From: Tribonema minus
Taxonomy: Eukaryota; Sar; Xanthophyceae; Tribonematales; Tribonemataceae
Length of the DNA: 64,000 nt
Assembly: GCA_017506865.1 (NCBI GenBank)
Contig: JAFCMP010000525.1
Span: 310,001 to 374,000, forward strand
Direction: 5' to 3'
Shown: piece after piece, positions 1 through 12,200 of the stretch
Position numbering within the stretch: position 1 is the stretch's first letter
Layout: each line of letters opens with the position of its first letter
Notes under the pieces: model-generated
What the model saw: the letters and a program-made list of their open reading frames with translations, nothing else
Database searches by the model: none
Told to the model about the DNA's origin: nothing
Program-made: the position numbers and the translations under genes

Positions 1-88
1 CACATGCAGACAGCGGCTGCACTGCCCCGCCCTGGCACGTCAGCACCCCATGACACACTCCGCGGCGGCCAGACTTGCCTTGTATCCT

Positions 89-207
89 GCTGAAGACGTA
101 GATGACAGAGGGTTCCTATAAAAACTGCCTTCCATTCTGTTGAAGCGCCTGCTGAAGACGTACATGACTGAGGGTTCCAATAGGAACTGCCTTCCATTCT
201 GTTGAAG
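89..207. repeat. Tandem 59-base duplication at the PDS5 3' end
   Basis: Two imperfect copies of a unit beginning tgctgaagacgta and ending ctgttgaag lie at about 89-147 and 148-207. The minus-strand reading frame of the last PDS5 exon runs through both before meeting its stop at 116. The repetition makes it less likely that this part encodes conserved protein and supports splicing out at 254. Confidence 0.7.
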
Positions 208-3200
208 TGAGCACATGCCTGAGGATACGTATAGCGCACTGCATACACACATACCTGACGATGGGGCTCCCCCAGTCCGGCAGGCGAGGCGGCGCCCCCC
301 CCCGCGCCGCGCCGCTGCCGCCGCCGCCGGACCTCTTGCTCCCCCCCGCCCCCCCCCGCGAGGGGCCGACCTTTGTCATGGGCGTAGCCAGCACTCCGCG
401 CAGCGCGCTCTCTGCGCGTGCGGGGTCCATGGTGAGCGTCGCCGCTGCGCGCTTCGTGGCGGAAGGCACGCGGTGCGCGAACATGTCCGTGGGGAGGAAG
501 ATCTGCACGGGGTACGGCTGGAGGTTCTCGGGGGTCTGCGGCGGCGGGGGAGGGGGGGGGGTAAGAAGAAGCAGTGTTAATTGGTGAGTGCGCCTTCAAG
601 TGAGTGTGTGTGTGTGGGGGGGGGGGGGGGGCACAAAAAGCAGTGTGCTGATTGGCGAGTGCATTCTTGAGTGAGTGAGTGACCTGCGAGCGGCCCTAGG
701 GGGAAGGAGGGGGGGGTGGAGTAAAAGGCAGCGCGGATTGATGAGTGCGTCCGCGAGTGAGTGAGTGACTCAAAAGCGGCGCTGCTGCTGCGCAGGGCGA
801 CCCTGCGGCGCTGCAGATAGGAGGCCACGGGGGATGCACAACATGATGCGCACACAAGTCTGTCGGTTCGGCGGAGCTGCAGCGGGCACAACCGCGGGAC
901 GCAGGGACGTCAGCAGCAGCAGCCGGAGCACCTGGCGAAAAAAAAGCACATACAAAGCTATTCTTGAGGGTTCTCCTTGTTGAGCAGCAGCGCTTGAAAC
1001 GTGGGGGGCGGGGGAGGGGGGGGGGGGGGCTGCGCTTAGCATTTTGTGGTGCGTACTTGCAGCGGTCAGAGCACGGGATGTGCTATGGTGGCATAGCTCA
1101 GTGCGTTGTGCTCCAAAGCGTGCACCAACATGCAGCCCTTTGCTGGAGCCTGAGCTTGATGCTACTGTCGCATGTGCCGGACAACACCATCAATGACAGC
1201 GAACACCGACGACAGGGCACGGGCACGGCTTCGTGTGCCACACACTAGCGTGCCGTGGTTCTGTTGTGTTGTAGCCAAGAGCTGCAAACACTACACTTAC
1301 GTGGCCTTGCATTTTGCGACGTGCCTTGCAGTGTGTTTGTCAGTGGGTTGCACACTGTGCTTGTTGCAAGCATTGCTGTCATAACGGCCGCTACCCTGAT
1401 GGAAGCACTTTTGCAGCAGCGCGCGCGCATTGCGGGTCGAGGGCCCCACCTTTGCGAGCGAGAGCAGGATGGGCGCGCGGCTTTTGCCACTACTTCATCA
1501 CATTGTCAGCATGCATGACGATAAACTTCCAGCCCGTCAAGGACAGCAGATAAAGGAGCTTCTGCAGCAGCGTGAGGGGGATAAGCATCACTGTGCCCCC
1601 AGCACAACTTCAAAGAACATCGTTAGCATGAGGGATGATAGATTTTCAGCCCCTCAAGCGAGGTACTCACATGAAAGCACTCTTTGCAGCAGCATGACAG
1701 GATGGGTATTGCTGTGCCCCCACCTTGACGCGCGAGAGCACGAAGGCGCACACGGCGTCCACCGCAACTACTGCGAAGCACGTAGCTGGCATGCATGATG
1801 TCAGCCCGTCGAGCGCGGTATACACAAGACTTCTGCGTCAGTGAAAGGGGGGTATGTCAGTATCCCTGTGCCCCCACCTTGACACGCGAGAGCAGGAAGG
1901 CGCGCGCGGCGTCCTGCAAAGCAGACCGTCAGCATGCATCATGACAGCCCGTCGAGAATATGTAGAACAAAGCACTTTTGCGCCAGCGCAAGGGGGGTAT
2001 GTAAGTATCACTGTGCCCCCACCTTGACGCGCGAGAGCAGGAAGGCGCGCGCGGCGTCCGCCACCACGTGCAGCTGGCCGGAGTCCGGCGCCATCGCGTC
2101 GCAGTAGCTGCAAGCGACGGCGGCGGTGGCAGCGCGGGCGAGCAGCGGCGGAGCAGCGAGGGAGGAGCGGTCAGCGCTGTCCGTCGTGACGCCGAGACGT
2201 CGAAGAGGACCCTGTGCTACTCACCGTGGTCTTCGTTCCAGCACGACACACTCAAATACAGACAACAAATAACAACAAACGCAAGTGACAACAGAAGTAC
2301 ATCGCACATCTGGCCGCCTGTGAGGCCTGCGCAGACGAGGTGGACTCCACGAGCACATAATGCTTCTGTGGGTTGATTGATGTCACGCTTGACTGGCCGC
2401 AAACCTCATTGGTCTACTACCTCAGCAATACCTACAGTAGTTACCACAAGGATGAAGTATGTGACAACTCGTACCTGGTCCTGATGGTGTTCATCATCTG
2501 CAACAGAAACGATGGGTTGTCTGCGTCGCCGCCGCCGCCGCCCTTGAGCGCAAACAGCACTCATTTGACCTACCACCTCAAGGTTCATACTTCTTGTTAC
2601 TTCACGATTGATGTACCTGATTACAAATCTACCTTGTCCTGATCGTATTGATCATCTGCAGCAGGAATGAAAGGTTGTCGGCGTCGCCGCCGCCGTCCTG
2701 CCTCTCCACAAGCCTCCCAGCGCAAACACAGCTCATTAGTCCACTACCTCGCTCTTACTCTGTACCTACTTCAGGGTTGAAGTGTGTGACCACTGTCCTA
2801 CCTGGTCCTGATGGTGTTGATCATCTGCAGCAGGAATGACAGGTTGTCGGCGTCGCCGCCGCAGTCCTGCCCCTCCATGAGGCACTGCAGCAGGAACGCC
2901 AGGCACTTCTGCATCTTGTGCGCGCCGGGGCCCTCCTCCGCCAGGTTGCCGAGCCCTGCAGAGGCGTGAAGGTCAGGCGCTCGCGCACGTGAGGGCAACG
3001 CACGTAACAGTCTCTGCCCGAAGAGGCGATATGATTGGTCTCATGTTGCCGAGACTGGATGGTCGACAAGGATACGCGCCAGGCTGCGTGCGGCGACCGA
3101 CTGGTTTGTACCCTTTGCAACCACAGCGACTTCGGCAAAGGTGAGGTCAACATCAAGTCTGCTGGGTGAAGCGGGCGACAGAAAGGCCCATTCTTCCGAA

Positions 3201-6200
3201 GACCCATGGCAGAAATGTGCGGTTAGAAAACAGTAAGGGATAAGCACCCCCAAGAAAATCAAGCAAACGACAACTGTACAAAGACAGCCACAAAAAAATA
3301 AGCAGTGTAGATTGAATCCATGCGTGCGCCTGTCCACGCAGTGATTACAAGCCCTCGTTGCACTGACAAGGCGAGAGCTACAGGCACCAGGACCGCGTAC
3401 CCCACCCGGATCACGCATATCACCACGCTCATGGGCAGGCACAGCGCAAATAAACAATCACTACTGCAAAGCACTCCAATACAAGGAAAGGAGCCTCCGT
3501 CCCTCCGTCGACCAATTCATGCGCCTGAGCTACAACGCAGCGCGCTACCATGTATGTGCATATATGAAAAATGACCATGAGTATGTACTTATTTTTGACA
3601 CTCCTAGAGTATGTGTGTACGCACAACGCTGCGTCGTCATCGAGCCTGAGCGCCGCGCTTACCGGGCAGGTGCGCCAGCATGTGCAGCGCGCACGGCAGC
3701 ACGTACTCCGGCAGCAGCACCGACAGGGCTTCACGCTCCTGAGCGCGGATGCGGCGGGGCAGGGGGAAGGGGGGTGAGGGGGGGGAGGGGGAAGGGGGTG
3801 AGCAATCTGTAGCGGCGGTGATCCAACGGTATCGTGCCATCAAAACCAGCAGCTGTGTCTTTCTGACATGAACACTTGCGCAGGTTCGCAATGCAGTTGG
3901 CATGCACGTAATTTGCGCCACGAAGCACGTATATCAACACGGCTTTGAGGTACAGCGCCCTGAGCAGGTGATGGCAGAATCCGGCGCAACGTCCGAGCGC
4001 TGATCTGACCTTGTCATGCACAGCGCCCCAGCGCTGGCATGCAATGTCAACGGCATGAGAAGTAACAACAGCACGAGAAATGATAAACATAAACGGCCAT
4101 GAGCCGCTCCCTGCATCCGCACACCCTGCTGAACCACCGGCATTGTACAGTTGAAGTTGACATGCTCACCACGGCTCAGCCAGCGTCCTCACCTCGGCAC
4201 TCTTGGCAGCAGCGCTCTGCGCGGCGTGGTGCGCGCGCATGTGCCGCATGGACACACCAGTTGTGTACTTCAAGTAGTTGAAGTTCACATGCCAGCAAGC
4301 AAATGCTCACCACGGCACAGCCAATGGTCACCACGGCTCAGCCAGCAACCTCACCTCCGCGCTCTTGGCAGCAGCGCTCTGCGCGGCGTGGTGCGAGCGC
4401 ATGTGCCGCAGCCACGCCGCCAGCGCTGCGCGTGCCTCGCGCCTTGCGGCCTCCGGCTCCGCGCCGACGAGGCACAGCATGGCGGCGTAGCGGTGCGTCG
4501 CCATGCGGTTGTTGACGGCGCGCGCGAGCTCCTGCGCAAAGCGCTCGCGCACCGATGCGTCCTGCGCGCGCGCGGCCAGATAATATATATACATATTTTT
4601 TCGCGTAAGAAATTGTTGTTTATATTTTACAATCGCTGAAATGTATTTCCAATAAAAAGGCGTGAAGTATTTATGATATGCTTGAATACATTTGTATTTG
4701 TGATATACACCAGATCATTTTAACTAGCAATAACGGAGAGCAAGATTTGAGCCTGAGACTATGTTGAGGCGTGCGCGTGCATTGACACGCGCGTGCTCGG
4801 CACGCTACTGGTTGAGCGTTGCTGCGCAAGATCATTACCGCTCCTGTGCGCGCAATATCACAGCTTTGCGTGCCGAACGTGCAATGCTGATGAGAGCGCC
4901 TGCTGACTGCAGTGTCCCCCCCAAACCCTAACCCTAACCCAAGGCCGATCCTGCATGAGTAGGCACTAAGAGAAGCCACACCTTCATTGAAGGGAGCGCC
5001 TGCCGCAGCGTGCTGCCACCGTGGCGGCACCGCCGTCTTCAGAAGTGCGCAATTGCAACTTGAACAGCTGCGGCAGTCGGTAACAACAATTTCGGAGCTT
5101 CACCGAGAAGCCCATGGCAGTTCACTCCTGCATCTATGTGAGAGCATATAGCTCACCACCGTGTCAGAGGTGTACAACCAAGGGGATCCAAACGGACACA
5201 AGACCCGCGGCTCGGGCGTGTTTCGCCACAAGTGATCATCGACAACCAGGAGGCAAACACATGAACAGCCACGTCAGCGCCCGACAGGACCCAACCTCAA
5301 CTTGAACTGAGCTGTGCGCTGTCTTGATGCATACATACGTACATACCTCATCGCACAGGGTATACGCCAGCGTGTGCCAGCGCTGCGCTGACAGCAGTGG
5401 CTGCAGGTGGCTCCTGCACATGAGCTCCAGGATGCACGTGGCGGCGGCCAATCGCACCTCCGCCTGCATCGGCAGCGAACACGTGCGAAACTCATTAGCA
5501 CAGGGACTAGCTGTACTCTTGAAGACAGGGCGGGTGATGCAGCGCAGCGGCGTGCCCCATTGCATACAACATCAGTGCTGTCCCCCAATGATCCCTCTGG
5601 CATGGCAAAACAAAAATTCGAAACGAAGTAAAAGTGTGGCACACTTCATGGGCATTGAGCACTGTCCACCTGCCATAATCCACAGTCATCAGCTCGGGCG
5701 GTGCGCTCTACCCATGCGCTCTACCCATTCAGCAGCGCAAAAGGGCAGCACTGTCAGCCTGATAACACGCCCGTGCATCAATGACACCCTGTTACTCATG
5801 CTGCTGAACCGGCTCCGCCCTGCAGCGCACCACTGCGCCCCCCCCACCATTTTACATGATTAAATCTGAACTACATACATACCTTGCTCTCATCGTCCAG
5901 CGTCGTCCAGCCGGGCGGCGCGCCCCCGTCGTCGAGCGCTGCCAGCAGCAGCCCCAGCAACTTGGCGGCGCGCTCCTTCACCGCCTTGGTGCTGAGCACT
6001 GCTGTGCTGCCGCCGCTGCCGCTGCTGCTGGCGTCGCTGGCGTCGCCGTCCGCGTCCGCGGCCGGCGCGCGCGGCAGCGGCAGCGGCAGCAGGCGCGCCG
6101 AGAGGAGGCGCAGGCCCGGCGCGATGAGCTGCGCGGCGGCGGCGGCGCGCCTGCGGGCGCCGCCGTCGTCGTCGATTGACAATGCGAAAATGGAATCAGC

Positions 6201-9200
6201 TGCCGGTGTAACTTTCATTTGTTGGCGTGTGTCTGCTCTTGAAGGGCATCGCGTTGTATGACAAGTTGCTTGCGTACGTGCGTGAGGGATGAAGCGCTGC
6301 TGACGGGATCATGGCCAGCTTGTGGTGCGCTGCTGAAGTCGCCGCTAGTTGCATTAATCCAGGGAGGGGGGGGGGGGGGGAAGGGGGCAGATGTCGTTCC
6401 CCCCCTGCCACAGCCGCCTGCACTGATGCTAGACTCGACACTTCTCTGTCTTCTCTCAAGAACCTAAACATGTCAGCAGTGGTAGTAACCACTGTCAGGC
6501 GCGGTCGTGCCGGTTTGCTTTTGACTGAGGTTACCACTTATGATAATTGCATTGCTGACACATTAGATTATTTCAAAAATTACACTCAGAATACCATTTT
6601 TCACATGCCATCAGCACATACCCCTTCAAACTGGCGGCTGTTACATGCTGTGAACGTGGCAGCAAGCTTGTCTCACTGGCGCCGCACTTGGCTCTCCAAT
6701 TGTCATGACACTGCACCTGCCAGGCGGTGCCTCACTGTGCCAAGAAATTCACTTTTGAACTTCCCTTGCAAGCAGCGGTCGCCTTTCCCTTTTTGCCGCT
6801 TATATTCCATGCAAGCACCAATCTGCAAATCGAAGGTGATGTTTTGATCGACAAAGAGCTGCAACGTCCATGTCTGTGATAAAGACAGAGCCTGCTTTTG
6901 CGCGCAATCACAACATATCCCCTCAGAAACAGCCACAGCCGCTTTCGCCAGCACGCCACATTGCCTTTGGCTAGGCCAGGCTTTACCCCCACCGCTTTGC
7001 CATCAGAAAAAGATGATACTGCCACACTCACAAACCACTACTGTATGTAAAGTGAATCAACACATACCCCTTGGAGGCAGCCGCCGCCGCCGCCGCTTTT
7101 GCCTTCTTGCCCCGGCCGCCTTTTGCCGGCGCAGGACTTGGCTCGTCCGCCGCCGCCTGCGCTGCCTTCTGCACAGCAGCATCAGCATCAGCAGCAGCAG
7201 CAGCAGCAGCGAAAGGCCACATGGCGCTCCGTCAGTGGCCAGTTGAAGTTGGTTGCAGCATCATTGCTCAGGTGGGCACCCTCCACGCGCAGTTGGCGCG
7301 CCGCGCTTGTCAAGGGGTGGCAAACAGCACATCTCAGCACTATCAGCGCACTTCTGGAGTGGACAACATCGACACAAATCAGCATTGATAGCACACTTCT
7401 GCATTTGTTATCTGCTGGCGCGTGCAGATGGCCCGCCATCTCCGCTGGCCCGGAGAGCGGGCACCCGACGAACACAGCAGTAGCTCAGCGATACGGTCTA
7501 CTTCAAGAAGTAGTAGCAGTAAACTGTAACAGTGGACTGCTCGCGCTGACGACGCTGCACCCCTCCGCGCTTATGTGGCGTGCGCGTAGCAACGTACCGG
7601 GCCTACAATGTGCTCCTCGACGAAGCACGCAACGGCGTCCACATGCGCCTGAAACGGAATGCGCGCGCGCTCACGACTACTGCCGCTCTGACGCGCATGC
7701 TAACGATGCAGCACCGCTCCGCGCATGTGGTGCGCGTAGCAAGGTACCGGACCCACAACGTGCTCTTCGACGAAGCGCGCGACGGCGTCCGCGTGCGGCG
7801 CGAACGCGCGCGCATGACAGCTACCGTTATAATGCGCACTTACGGCGCAGCACCGCTCCGTGCGCGTGTGGCGTGCGCGACTGTTGTTGTTATCTTAATT
7901 AATTTTTGAGTTGAACAACGTACCGGCCCCACGACGTGCTCCTCGACGAAGCGCGCGACGGCGTCCGCGTGCGGCGCAAACGCGCGCGCGTGGCGCAGCG
8001 CAAAGACCCTGAGCGCTGCCAGCGTGGGCCCGAGACGCTCGCCGTGCGGCGCCAGCAGGCGCGGCGAGGCCAGCTCTTTGAGCGTTGCCGCAATGAGGGG
8101 GTTGTCCTGTGTCGCAAAAGGGGGGAGAGAAGAAGGGGGGGGGGGGGGGGGGGGTGTGATCAACTCAAAATGATGGTTGGCGGTGTGTCATGGGGGCTGT
8201 GGCCTTGCAGTCGAATCCTGTAGAGGTATGTGATGACAGCACAAGGCATCGAGGTGTGTGGCGCGTTGCCGAAGTCTTCACACATGCGGAGGACGCACTT
8301 GAACAGCAAAAAGGTTGGCGAGCCACCAGCACCGAGCTACTCTGACAGCGTTGGCAAGCCTGACACCATCATCGATGCTCCTTGTTCCACTGCCGCTGAG
8401 GCGTGCCATCGGCGCGTGCACGCTTGCGCACCGGCGCATCAGGCTCACGCGCGTGCACGTTGTGTGATCAACTCAAAATGATGGTTGGCGGTGTGTCATG
8501 GGGGCTGTGGCCTTGCAGTCGAATCCTGTAGAGGTATGTGATGACAGCACAAGGCATCGAGGTGTGTGGCGCGTTGCCGAAGTCTTCACGCATGCGGAGG
8601 ACGCACTTGAACAGCAAAAAGGTTGGCGAGCCACCAGCACCGAGCTACTCTGACAGCGTTGGCAAGCCTGACACCATCATCGATGCTCCTGGTTCCACTG
8701 CCGCTGAGGCGTGCCATCGGCGCGTGCACGCTTGCGCACCGGCGCATCAGGCTCACGCGCGTGCACCACATTCAAGTGCAAGCTGCAGCCTCAGACGGCG
8801 GCAGCTGCGCAGCGCAACAGCATCGCGCCGAGCCCCGATCACCTACATCAGGCTCAGGGTTCGCGCACTACATGCAAGTGAAAGCGGCAGCCTCAGATGG
8901 TGGCAACTGCGCAGCACAGCAGCATCAACAAAGGCTCCATTCTGCTCACGCTGAGCCATGCTTACCTCCGGCAGAAGCGCGCCCATTGCGCGCACGGCGG
9001 CTTCCGCGTGCTCTGCGGCGCCCGTCGATGTGATGGCCACCTGCAGCTGGCGCTTGAAGGCTGCCGGCACCGCGTCGCCTGCGCCGCTGCCGCTGCCGCC
9101 GCCGTCGCGGCGCGGCATGTGCGACATGAGCTGCGCACGCGGCGGGCGATGGTACGTTCACCGTAACCATGAGAAAACTGCAAGTTCAATGCCTGCTTTC

Positions 9201-12200
9201 GCTGGTGTATGCTCTTCGAAGTATCACTGATGATGACATTGATGCTGGTGTCGAGGCATATGCTGGCGAGTGATATCAACGCCGCAGAGGGGATGCTGAC
9301 CATAATGATAATGTTATGATTGCTGATGACAATGATGGCGCCAACTTATCATCATGGTAATCATCCTGGCAGCGACGCACGCTGACGACGCGGTGTCAAC
9401 TTTAGATCGCAGAGGGTGAGCTCGCGCGCAAGCTGATGGATCACAAGGGCGAGGCATGCTGATGCCGCAAAAACAACTTCGCGATCGCAGAGCGCAAGTC
9501 GAGCGCATGCCAGCACATTCCAACCAGTACAGGAACAACAGCGTAGCGCGCACCTTGAGGTACATCCAAATCAGTACAGGAATAACAGCGTAACACACAC
9601 CTTCATGATTGCCGTCTGCACCTCTGGCGCGTCTGCCAGCTCGCCGGCCTCCTTGTACAGCGGAAGGAGCCCCCCCAGCTGCGCCCGCAGGTGCGCCGGG
9701 AACACCCCCGCCTGCATCGCCATAACCTCCAGTGCGGGCGTGTAGAGCTCTTCGTCGCGCTCCTCGAGACCGACGCGGCACACCTGCACCACCTGAGAGG
9801 CACACACAGGCGCGTTGCGTCAGCGACAGCTTCATCGACAAGGCAGCTGTTGGTTGTGTTGCGCAAGCGAGGCGCCATCGCTGGCTGGCACACAGAGTAT
9901 TGACCATTTTTAGGGCTGGGCGCGTACAGCTCTTCATCGCGCTCCTCGAGTCCGACGCGGCACACCTGGACCACCTGCAGAGTACATGATACAGTTGAGG
10001 TAAACTGGGTGCAGCGCTTCAGTGACAGGCCAAGTGTGTGAGGCGGGCGTTCATGGGTGTTTGTAGGTGACGCGCTGCACACAGAGTACTGCCAGATTTT
10101 TCAGCGCGGGGGTGCGTACAGCTCTTCGTCGCGCTCCTCAAGTGCAACGCGGCACACCTGCACCACCTGCAGAGTAAATGGTACAGTTGAGGTGAATGCA
10201 ACTGCAGTTACCGCCACAGGGGGACACAAAGCTGAGACTTGCCTCGTGCAGCATGCCCACGCCGAAGCTGAACAGCGCGCACCGCCGCGTGAGCGCCGTG
10301 AGGTACAGTAGTCGCCTCACGCCGCTAGCAGACCCCGACAAGCCAATGCTCGTAGGCACGTACGTAAAACATCCAAGTGCCGCAGGAGCATAGAGGGAGA
10401 AAAGTGCTGAGACTCACCTCCTGAAACATGCCCGCGCCGAAGCTGAACAGCGCGCACCGCCGCGTGAGCGCCATGAGGTAGTCGCCCAGCGCCGTCTTGC
10501 TGCCAACGCGTTTCACCAGGTCCTCGCGCGCAGCCGCCGGCGCCGCCGCTGTTGCCGCCGCCGCCTCGCCGTCCTCGCAGAGGGAACGCAGCAGCTGGAA
10601 GATCTGCGCGCATGTGGAAATTCATGCGACGTTGAGGACTGCCGCCTCGTCACCGCGAGTTTGCTGGAAGTTGGCAGTGTCAGCGGCATGGTGCGCTTTC
10701 ACGCGACGTACCAGGACTGGACGCTGTCAAGAGCATCGAAGATCTGCGCACGCGTGAGAGCACCATGCGACATTGAAGGTTGCTGCGTTTGCGCGCTGGC
10801 GTGCCGGGACTGGGCAGTGTCGTGAGCATTGCGTCGCACGCGTCAAGAGATGCAACAGGGGCGCACGAGAGGTCGTCGCCGTCGACTTTGGCGGGCCCTA
10901 AGCTTAGGGCCGAGACTGGCGGGCCAGACGGCGCGTTATCGGGTGGTGCGGTGGTTGAGCGCTGCGACGGCGCAGCCAGACCTACTGCCAGATACAAATT
11001 CTTCTAGCAGTTGCAAGCGGGATCAAAGGACAAGCATGATGCGCACAACCTCCTGCTCGCGCCGCCTGCGCTTTCCTGTGACTGCCGACCACTGCCGCTT
11101 CGCGCTCGCGGTGCCGACGACGCGGCGGCAGGCAGTCGACACGCATCCTACATGACCCCAACTTCAAGGTCACGAGTGCCGCAATGAGAAACCAAGAGAG
11201 GCAGGCCACGCATAACCCATACATAGGCCATACATGGGCCATACGTCGGCGATACATAGGCCAGACATCGGCCATACATGCATACATACATTGGCCATAC
11301 AACAGCCATACATCGGCCATACATAGGCGATACATCAGCCATATCAGTCATACATCAGCCATACATCCCCCATACATCAGCCATACATACATGCATACCT
11401 TCTTGTCGCGCTGCTCGTGCAGGCGGTGCAGCACGTCCGTCTGCCCGTCCGGCGTCGGCACGAGCGCCGCGATCGCGCGGAACGCCTCCTCAACCTGCTC
11501 CTCGCGCTCCGCCTTGGCCGCCGCGGCCGTTTTCTTGGCGGTGTCGCGCAGCACCAGATACCTGAGCACTGCCTCTGCAGGTCACAGAGAAGACGAGGAG
11601 TACATTTGCGGCAGCAGATCAGTTTGAAGGCCGCTATCGCCATGAGAGTGCTATACATTGTACACACGAGAGCGGCGGTTCAGTTTGAAGACCGCTATTG
11701 CTGTGAGCACTGTATTTTGAAAGTATGGTGCTCATGTAGGGTGATGCACTGCAGGAGCGCTGCGTGCGAAGTGAGCGGCAGATGTGTTTCTAGTGCTTCA
11801 ATCAGTCCGAACCCCGAACCGCAGCGTACTAATGACAGACCAGCCATCACCGCCATTCTTGAGTTCAGTCGGCATCGGGCAAGCACGGTCATCGATAGTA
11901 AACTTGGAGCGTTGATCTCAGCCCTGACCCTAACCCTAACCTAGCCTAACCCCAACCTTAACCATAACCTCAACCCTAGCATCGGCCGTGTCACTCACCA
12001 CGGCAGCGCCGCCGGTCCTCCAGCATCCGCTGCACGCCGGTGCGCGCGGCGGCGTCGAAGCCGCGCCACAGCGCGACGGCGCCCGCGGCGCGCACGGCGG
12101 GCGTCTCGCGCGTCGGCAGCAGTATGTCGTCGACGAGCTGCAACAGGCGCGACTGCAGCTCCGCGTCGCGCAGCGAGTACGACTTGACGACGGACGCCGG

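Larger units (their letters stand above)
116..9130 (-). other. PDS5: PDS5 C-terminal block, exons 15-24
   Basis: Exon 15 ends AEAAVRAMGALLPE and exon 16 ends RFVEEHVVGP, both PDS5-like. Exon 17 is a short Ala/Lys linker (GGRGKKAKAAAAAAA). Exon 18 has GLRLLSARLLPLPL then an acidic-serine insert and KERAAKLLGLLLAAL. Exon 19 (EVRLAAATCILELM), 20 (VRERFAQELARAV, YAAMLCLVGAEPEA), 21 (LLPEYVLPCALHMLAHLP) and 22 (MQKCLAFLLQCLM, NLSFLLQMINTIRT) are the most conserved late HEAT repeats. Exon 24 reads PYPVQIFLPTDMFAHRVPSA and then a Gly/Arg/Ser-rich disordered tail. That exon either stops at the TAG whose complement is 116-118 or is spliced at a good donor (cgtcag|gtatgt, last exon base 255) to sequence left of the window. 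Confidence 0.85.

Noticed and set aside
5856-6261. Plus-strand frames opposite PDS5 exon 18
   Set aside because: The minus frame fits PDS5 and both neighbouring intron phases.
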